A stretch of 59,243 bases of DNA from Hyphomicrobiales bacterium (lineage in GTDB: Bacteria; Pseudomonadota; Alphaproteobacteria; Rhizobiales; Rhizobiaceae). Position 1 is the first letter of the stretch. Each line of letters begins with the position of its first letter. Shown here piece after piece: positions 54,804-59,243 of this stretch. Both the position numbers and the translations under genes were made by a program. The notes beneath the pieces are model-generated. The model saw only the letters and a list, made by a program, of their open reading frames with translations. It had not been told where the DNA came from and made no database searches. Where the stretch lies: NCBI GenBank assembly GCA_900471605.1, contig UCEY01000018.1:1-59243 (forward strand), given 5' to 3'.

Positions 54804-55103
54804 TTAGCGAACGTGCGGATCTTTGTAACGTCGGCGACTGGAGGCGGCGATCACCTTGGTTTCCGGCGCCAGCAGATCGTGCTTCTCAGCGAAGGCGGCA
54901 AACAGGCCGCGCACGGTCTCGGCTTCGATCTCGCCGCGCAGTGCCGCACTACAGGCTTTCAGCGCGATGGAGTGTGCCGCGTCGCGCATTGATGCTGGCC
55001 ATTCGGCAAGATGCCGGTAGGCATCCATGACGCTCCGAACCTCAGCTGGGAAGCCAAGGCCGACAAGGATGGTAACAGGTTGTCTGAACATATCGGGTTT
55101 CAT
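54804..55103 (-). CDS. DUF982 family protein
   Basis: 99 residues. Start ATG 55103 with GGAAGGAG upstream. The core PVTILVGLGFPAEVRSVMDA and YRHLAEWPASMRDAAHSIAL, followed by KACSAALRGEIEAETVRG, is the DUF982 pattern of rhizobial small proteins, which often occur in many copies near stress or symbiosis genes. The last ~15 residues are basic and may be outside the domain. No activity is known. It follows the frameshifted hsp20 on the same strand and may be under its heat-shock promoter. Confidence 0.88.
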   Translation of the reverse strand: MKPDMFRQPVTILVGLGFPAEVRSVMDAYRHLAEWPASMRDAAHSIALKACSAALRGEIEAETVRGLFAAFAEKHDLLAPETKVIAASSRRRYKDPHVR

Positions 55104-55173
55104 GACTCTCTCCTTCCCAATCCGCGATGTCGATGGGCGCCGCGGCGGCGGCGCCCATTTTCCAAGGTTTCGA

Positions 55174-55649
55174 TCACGCAGCCTTCTGCGCTTCGATCTG
55201 CGCCGGGGCGACCTTTTGTGTAAGAGCCGGGTTGGTCTGGATATCGATCCTCCGCGGCTTCAAGGCCTCAGGGATCTCGCGAACGAGATCGATCGACAGG
55301 AGACCGTTGCTCAGGTCCGCGCCGTCGACCCTGACATGGTCGGCAAGCTCGAACCGGTGCTCGAACGGCCGGCCGGCGATGCCGCGATGCAGATAGCCGT
55401 CATTGGCGGCTCCTGCTTCTTGCCGGTGACGGTCAAAAGATTGGACTGGAAGGTAATGTCGAGATCGTCCTGGGCAAAACCTGCGACCGCGATCGAGATG
55501 CGATAGCTGTCATCACCGGTTTTGACGATATCATAGGGCGGCCAGTCGCTGATCGAACGGGCGCGCTGGGCGTTTTCGAGAAGATTGAAGACCCGATCGA
55601 AGCCGACGCTCGAGCGGAAGAGGGGTGCATAGTCGTAAGATGTTGCCAT
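55174..55649 (-). pseudogene. Hsp20 (IbpA type), broken by a one-base frameshift
   Basis: From ATG 55649: [56 protein letters not shown], close to the hsp20 at 14567. At about 55409-55411 GAGCCGCC is missing one G (GAGGCCGCC expected). The next frame then gives [37 protein letters not shown] and ends with a TGA (55174-55176). The restored protein would have ~158 residues. It has a full ROSE leader and heat-shock promoter, so the decay is recent or the base was lost in sequencing. Confidence 0.88.
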
Positions 55650-55744
55650 AACCATATCCTCCTTGAAGCAACATGGGTACGGGAGGGCCGAAAGACGGCG
55701 CCTCCAGCAAGGCCAGCCCTGTCCTCAGCAGCTGGCGGGAATCG
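55650..55744 (-). promoter_or_regulatory. ROSE-type RNA thermometer ahead of the second hsp20
   Basis: On the minus strand: CCCGTACCCATGTTGCTTC then AAGGAGGATATGG and the start. TTGCT is at 55671-55667 and the AGGAGG ribosome site at 55663-55658, with CCAT/ATGG closing the stem. This repeats the layout of the ROSE element at 14472-14566 and of Bradyrhizobium ROSE. Confidence 0.8.
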
Positions 55745-55773
55745 ATTTGGTTTTTGAGAATTTCCGATTCAAG
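55745..55773 (-). promoter_or_regulatory. RpoH-type promoter of the second hsp20
   Basis: On the minus strand: CTTGAA (55773-55768), 17-base spacer, CCAAAT (55750-55745). One mismatch from CTTGAA-N17-CCATAT. It is the third RpoH-like site in the window. Confidence 0.65.
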
Positions 55774-55824
55774 AGCACCGTCCGAAAAAATTTTAGGCCT
55801 CGCCGACGGACTGAAACCCCTTGC

Positions 55825-56856
55825 TCAGTCGAGTTCATAAACCGCGGCGTTGTCCTGAATATCGCGCAGCCCTTTGTAAGAGGCGTGCCGCAGATGGCCG
55901 TCGTCGGTCCAGCCGCGGAATTCGATCTGGGCGATCAGGGTCGGCTGCGCGAAGACATAGTTTTTGCCCTTGACTGGCACGACTGGGGTCTTGGTCTTCA
56001 ACATATCCAGCGTCTTCTTCAGGTATGTGGCGTCCTTTTCCTTGAAGCCCGTGCCAACGGCCCCGACGGATACCCAATCGTATCCGCGCCGGGCGGCGAG
56101 CAGCAGACTGCCAATCCCGCCGCGGGCAACCGCCGACTGCTCGTAGCCGACGATCATGAAGCTCTCGCTCTGCACGCACTTGATTTTTAGCCAGTCGCCT
56201 GTCCTGCCCGAGCGGTATGGACGGTCCCGGTGCTTAGCGATGATACCTTCCAACCCAAGCGAGCGGGCGTTTTCCAGAAGTTCGGCGCCGTCACCCGCCA
56301 CCTCCTCGGACAACTGTATGGCACCGACCGCGCCCTCGAGCAGATCCTCAAGCAGATGGCGACGGACCGATAGCTCGGTCCGGGTCAGATCGTGGCCATC
56401 GAAGTAAAGAAGATCGAAGGCGAACAAGACGGATTCCGTCGAAACCCGCCTGCCGCCGCGCCCGCCGAGCGAGCGCTGCAACGCTCCAAAGTCCGAGCGT
56501 CCTTCGCTGTTCAGCACCACGGCCTCACCGTCGAGGATGGCTGTCGAAACGCCCAGGTTTCTGGCGGCTTCAGCAATCGTCGGGAAGCGATGCGTCCAAT
56601 CATGGCCTCCGCGGGTGATGATCCGCACACCCTTCGGCTCGATGTGGATCGCCAGACGGTATCCGTCCCATTTGATTTCATAGGCCCAGTCAGGGCCGGT
56701 CGGCGGCGTGGCCTTCAGGAGCGCCAGGCACGGCTCGACCCGGTCTGGCATTGGATCGAACGGAAGATTCGGCTGAGCGGGGTCGCGCTTGCGGCGCGGC
56801 TGCGATTTCGCGGTGAAGCTATTGTCCTGCAGAAGCGGCTTGGCAGGGCGTCTCAT
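55825..56856 (-). CDS. stand-alone ATP-dependent DNA ligase
   Basis: 343 residues. Active-site motif EIKWDGYR with Lys62, then ILDGEAVVL, VLFAFDLLYFDG, GLEGIIAKHRDRPYRSGR and WLKIKC, the ordered nucleotidyltransferase motifs. The OB-fold C-terminus contains IVGYEQ and QIEFRGWTDDGHLRHASYKG. It has only the ligase part of LigD (LigC-like or LigD2), without phosphoesterase or polymerase. Its start overlaps the upstream Ku gene stop by ATGA, so Ku and ligase are translationally coupled. It would seal breaks held by Ku. Intact. Confidence 0.95.
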   Translation of the reverse strand: MRRPAKPLLQDNSFTAKSQPRRKRDPAQPNLPFDPMPDRVEPCLALLKATPPTGPDWAYEIKWDGYRLAIHIEPKGVRIITRGGHDWTHRFPTIAEAARNLGVSTAILDGEAVVLNSEGRSDFGALQRSLGGRGGRRVSTESVLFAFDLLYFDGHDLTRTELSVRRHLLEDLLEGAVGAIQLSEEVAGDGAELLENARSLGLEGIIAKHRDRPYRSGRTGDWLKIKCVQSESFMIVGYEQSAVARGGIGSLLLAARRGYDWVSVGAVGTGFKEKDATYLKKTLDMLKTKTPVVPVKGKNYVFAQPTLIAQIEFRGWTDDGHLRHASYKGLRDIQDNAAVYELD

Positions 56857-57665
56857 TTGCTGGACCGGGTCTCGGCTGCGACCGACTTCTTCAATGCATC
56901 CATGATATTGATGACGTTGCTTGGCATGGGTTTCCCCGGCGCTGGCGGCTTGGCTTTCGCCGGCTTTTTCATCGCCTTCTTCTTGGCGGCGATGATGTCG
57001 CGCAGCCGGTCCTGCACCGGGTCGATTACCATGTTCGCATCCCAGTGCTTCGTCTGCTTCTTGATCAGCTGCTGCACCAAAGGCATCATACCGGAATCCG
57101 CCGTCTCGTCGTCGTCGATGCCTGCGAAATAAGTATCCTCGTCACGGACTTCATCCCCGTAGCGCAAGGTCCAAAGGACAATACCTTTGCCGCGTGGCTC
57201 CAGCATGACGGCGCGTTCCCGGCGCGAGATCACCAGCCGCGAGATACCGACCATCTTTTGGGCCTCCATCGCGTCGCGGATGACGGAGAAGGCTTCCTGT
57301 CCGACCGGATCGTTGGGCGACAGATAATAGGGCGTGTCGAGCCAGATCCATTCCACACTGTCGCGCGGCGTGAAGGTCGATATGTCGATCGTCTTGGTGC
57401 TTTCGAGCGCGACGTTTTCCAGCTCTTCGTCCTCCAGCATGATGTATTCATTCTCGCCACGCTGGTAGCCTTTGACCTCGTCTTCGTCCTTGACCTCCTT
57501 GCCGGTGACAGAATCGACATAGTGGCTGACCACGCGGTTTTGGGTCTCGCGGTTCAGCGTGTGGAAGCGAACCTTCTCGCTCTCGGAGGTCGCCGGCATC
57601 ATCTGCACCGGGCAAGTGACGAGCGAGAGCTTGAGGTAGCCTTTCCAATAGGGACGGACAGCCAT
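56853..57665 (-). CDS. ku: Ku protein (second copy, coupled to ligase)
   Basis: 270 residues. Bacterial Ku core: VRPYWKGYLKLSLVTCPVQM, VRFHTLNRETQNRVVSHYVD, EVKGYQRGENEYIMLEDEEL, SVEWIWLDTPYYLSPNDPVG, EPRGKGIVLWTLRYGDEVRD. It forms the ring that binds DNA ends and recruits the ligase. C-terminal basic tail (KKKAMKKPAKAKPPAP) as in rhizobial Ku. It lies 12 bases after another ku gene and overlaps the ligase. Two adjacent ku genes are typical of Sinorhizobium-like species, where the two may act as a heterodimer. Confidence 0.95.
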   Translation of the reverse strand: MAVRPYWKGYLKLSLVTCPVQMMPATSESEKVRFHTLNRETQNRVVSHYVDSVTGKEVKDEDEVKGYQRGENEYIMLEDEELENVALESTKTIDISTFTPRDSVEWIWLDTPYYLSPNDPVGQEAFSVIRDAMEAQKMVGISRLVISRRERAVMLEPRGKGIVLWTLRYGDEVRDEDTYFAGIDDDETADSGMMPLVQQLIKKQTKHWDANMVIDPVQDRLRDIIAAKKKAMKKPAKAKPPAPGKPMPSNVINIMDALKKSVAAETRSSK

Positions 57666-57677
57666 GTTATCCTCCGA

Positions 57678-58574
57678 TCAACCGGCGCGGCGGGTCTGCG
57701 ACGCCGCAGGCTTGGTTTTGGCAGCGGCGGGCTTGGCGGCCTTCTTGCGCGACGTGCCCTTGTTGACATTGGCAGCCGTCCGCTTCGGCTCGGTCTCCCT
57801 TCCAATGCCGGCGCTTTCTCTAAGCGCCTGCAGAAGGTCGCTGGGTTTCGACGCGGCCGGCGCCTTCTTCTTCGGAAACGCCCTCCCCTCGATCTTGGCC
57901 TTCACCAGTTCCGCGACGGCCGCCTCGTAGCGATCGTCGAACGTACTGGCGTCGAAGCTGCCCTTCTTGGTGCCGATGATGTGCTCGGCGAGCTGCAGCA
58001 TCTCGCCTTCGATCTTCAGATCGGGCAGTTGCTCGAACGCGTCTTCGGAGGAGCGAACCTCGTAATCGAAGTTCAACGTCGTGGCGATCAATCCCTTGCC
58101 GTGCGGACGGATAAGCACCGTGCGGACCCGCCGGAACAGGACCGTGTGGGCGATCGCCGCGACCTTGGCTTTCTTCATGCCGTCACGCAGCAGCACGAAG
58201 GCGTCGGTGCCCATCTTGTCGGGCGCCAGGTAGTACGGCTTGTCGAAATAAATGTCGTCGATCTCATTGCACGGGATGAAGGCATCGATCCTGAGCGTCT
58301 TGTCGCTGTCGGGAACGGCTGCCGCAACTTCGTCAGGTTCGAGGATGACATATTGGCCATTCTCGATCTCGTAGCCTTTGACCTGCTCGTCCCGCTCGAC
58401 CGGGTCGCCGGTCTCGCTGTCGACAAACTCCCGCTTCACCCGGTTACCGGTCTTGCGGTTTAGCGTGTTGAAGGCGATCCGCTCCGACGACGATGCGGCC
58501 GTGTAGAGAGCCACCGGACAAGCGACCTCTCCGAATTTGATGAAGCCTTTCCAATTCGCTCGTGGGGCGACCAT
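57678..58574 (-). CDS. ku: Ku protein (first copy)
   Basis: 298 residues from ATG 58574 (AGGAG 9 bases upstream); the frame is open to 58649 but the extra 25 residues have no ribosome site. Ku motifs: ANWKGFIKFGEVACPVALYT, AFNTLNRKTGNRVKREFVDS, QVKGYEIENGQYVILEPDEV, IDDIYFDKPYYLAPD, PHGKGLIATTLNF. A long Lys/Ala-rich C-terminal tail (~245-298) probably binds DNA without ends or aids threading. Head of a ku-ku-ligase operon. DNA-end binding for nonhomologous end joining. It differs clearly from the second copy. Confidence 0.95.
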   Translation of the reverse strand: MVAPRANWKGFIKFGEVACPVALYTAASSSERIAFNTLNRKTGNRVKREFVDSETGDPVERDEQVKGYEIENGQYVILEPDEVAAAVPDSDKTLRIDAFIPCNEIDDIYFDKPYYLAPDKMGTDAFVLLRDGMKKAKVAAIAHTVLFRRVRTVLIRPHGKGLIATTLNFDYEVRSSEDAFEQLPDLKIEGEMLQLAEHIIGTKKGSFDASTFDDRYEAAVAELVKAKIEGRAFPKKKAPAASKPSDLLQALRESAGIGRETEPKRTAANVNKGTSRKKAAKPAAAKTKPAASQTRRAG

Positions 58575-58772
58575 GACGCAGAACTCCTGACACAACCAGT
58601 GCGATTCAAGCGAATCAGCATGTAATTGTTCCGAGTCGAAACGAATCATTTTTCAAGGACTTATGACAATCAGCACCACCCGTTTTGCGAGTCGTCGTTA
58701 GCCTTCTGATTCGCATGCATCTTTCGGCGGTGACGCGCGTTTTCTTCGGCAGCAACCAAAAGGAGTCCTGCC

Positions 58773-58949
58773 ATGAGCAAACGCGAACTGATCGATACCG
58801 GAACCGACAAGCGCTATGTCCGCCGTGATAAGGAAGGCAAGTTCAAGGAAAGCGTCGACGTCTCCCGATCGCTGTCCGCAGATGCTCGCCACGACGCGAA
58901 GCATGATGCGAAGCCCGGCCAAGGGGACAAAGGCGATCGCAAGCACTGA
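58773..58949 (+). CDS. small rhizobial hypothetical protein, 58 aa
   Basis: ATG at 58773 follows AAAAGGAG. Product MSKRELIDTGTDKRYVRRDK, then EGKFKESVDVSRSLSADARH and a hydrophilic end with repeated HDAK and KGD. Very charged, probably disordered; I have the impression that similar short proteins are widespread in rhizobia. It is divergent from the ku operon and 11 bases ahead of the exonuclease III gene, so it may be co-transcribed with repair genes. Function unknown. Confidence 0.7.
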   Translation: MSKRELIDTGTDKRYVRRDKEGKFKESVDVSRSLSADARHDAKHDAKPGQGDKGDRKH

Positions 58950-58960
58950 CGGAAACGCCG

Positions 58961-59243
58961 GTGAAGCTCGCCACCTATAACGTCAACGGCATCAACGGCC
59001 GGCTTGAGGTCCTGCTCCGGTGGCTCGCTGAGGCGAAACCTGATGTCGTCTGCTTGCAGGAGCTAAAGGCGCCGGACCAGAAGTTTCCGCGCCGCGAGCT
59101 CGAGCGTGCCGGTTATGGCGCCATCTGGCACGGTCAGAAATCCTGGAACGGCGTGGCGATCATTGCCAGGGATCAGGAGCCGCGCGAGACGCGACGCGGC
59201 TTGCCGGGCGATCCTGACGACAGTTGTTGGTTTCCACGCAGAA
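58961..59243 (+). CDS. xthA: exodeoxyribonuclease III, N-terminal part (cut by window edge)
   Basis: About 94 residues from the GTG at 58961, open at the window end. Motifs: VKLATYNVNGINGRLEVLLR, PDVVCLQELKAPDQKFP with the metal-binding Glu, and WNGVAIIARDQEPRE. Exonuclease III / AP endonuclease repairs abasic sites and trims 3' ends. It begins 11 bases after the 58-aa gene and next to the end-joining genes, forming a DNA repair block. The rest lies outside. Confidence 0.92.
   Translation, partial: MKLATYNVNGINGRLEVLLRWLAEAKPDVVCLQELKAPDQKFPRRELERAGYGAIWHGQKSWNGVAIIARDQEPRETRRGLPGDPDDSCWFPRR

Overview
The window reads as accessory DNA of a GC-rich alphaproteobacterium of the Rhizobium/Agrobacterium/Sinorhizobium type (Rhizobiaceae). 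This rests on ROSE-type RNA thermometers ahead of small heat-shock genes, RpoH promoters of the CTTGAA-N17-CCAnAT kind, Usg and DUF982 proteins, an anti-Shine-Dalgarno sRNA resembling the alpha-r14 family, PrtD/PrtE-type exporters with RTX cargo, and bacterial NHEJ genes with two Ku and two ligases. No rRNA, tRNA or replication gene was recognised, so chromosome versus plasmid cannot be decided.

Layout. 1-5.6 kb (minus): type I secretion cassette 1: ABC exporter, HlyD-type adaptor, one-TM protein, RTX protein, then a second RTX protein cut by the window edge. 6.0-6.6 kb: ParE/antitoxin pair with a frameshifted toxin. 7-17 kb: stress block with Usg, groESL (CIRCE-like element plus RpoH-type promoter), small rhizobial proteins, a GT4 glycosyltransferase with an amylo-alpha-1,6-glucosidase, two Hsp20 genes (the first behind a ROSE thermometer) and a DegQ/HtrA protease. 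17-21.6 kb: HigB remnant, XRE regulator, and a haem-binding periplasmic protein followed by a SARP-like regulator with TPR-like C-terminus. 21.6-32 kb: patchwork of HNH nucleases, hypothetical proteins, a shortened serine recombinase, hipBA and a large tyrosine-recombinase-like protein. 32.5-37.8 kb: a complete His-Xaa-Ser system (hxsD-hxsB-hxsC-hxsA), flanked by a secreted protein and an SH3b protein. 38.2-39.3 kb: Fic protein. 39.4-50.8 kb (minus): type I secretion cassette 2 with a 2669-residue RTX protein. 51.4-51.5 kb: sRNA with four CCUCCUCCC motifs. 51.9-59.2 kb: DNA repair block (three-domain LigD, stand-alone ligase, two Ku, start of an exonuclease III gene) interrupted by DUF982 and a frameshifted ROSE-controlled hsp20.

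How the parts work together. The stress block and repair block would give heat-inducible protein folding and end-joining repair; heat signals appear at transcription (RpoH, HrcA/CIRCE) and at translation (ROSE). The two secretion cassettes each carry exporter, adaptor, RTX cargo and a small membrane protein, in different gene orders. The most intriguing unit is the Hxs cluster: two radical SAM enzymes and HxsD, overlapping or closely spaced with a substrate that has six consecutive His-Xaa-Ser triplets, a proline-rich stretch and a peptidoglycan-binding-like C-terminus. The family was predicted in silico and, to my knowledge, its chemistry and function have not been established.

Caution: several genes (parE, higB-like, hsp20, possibly the 10.25-kb gene) are broken in a way repaired by restoring one G in a G run, and a further tiny gene near 54.65 kb looks split. 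Either they are decaying genes or the sequence carries homopolymer indels.
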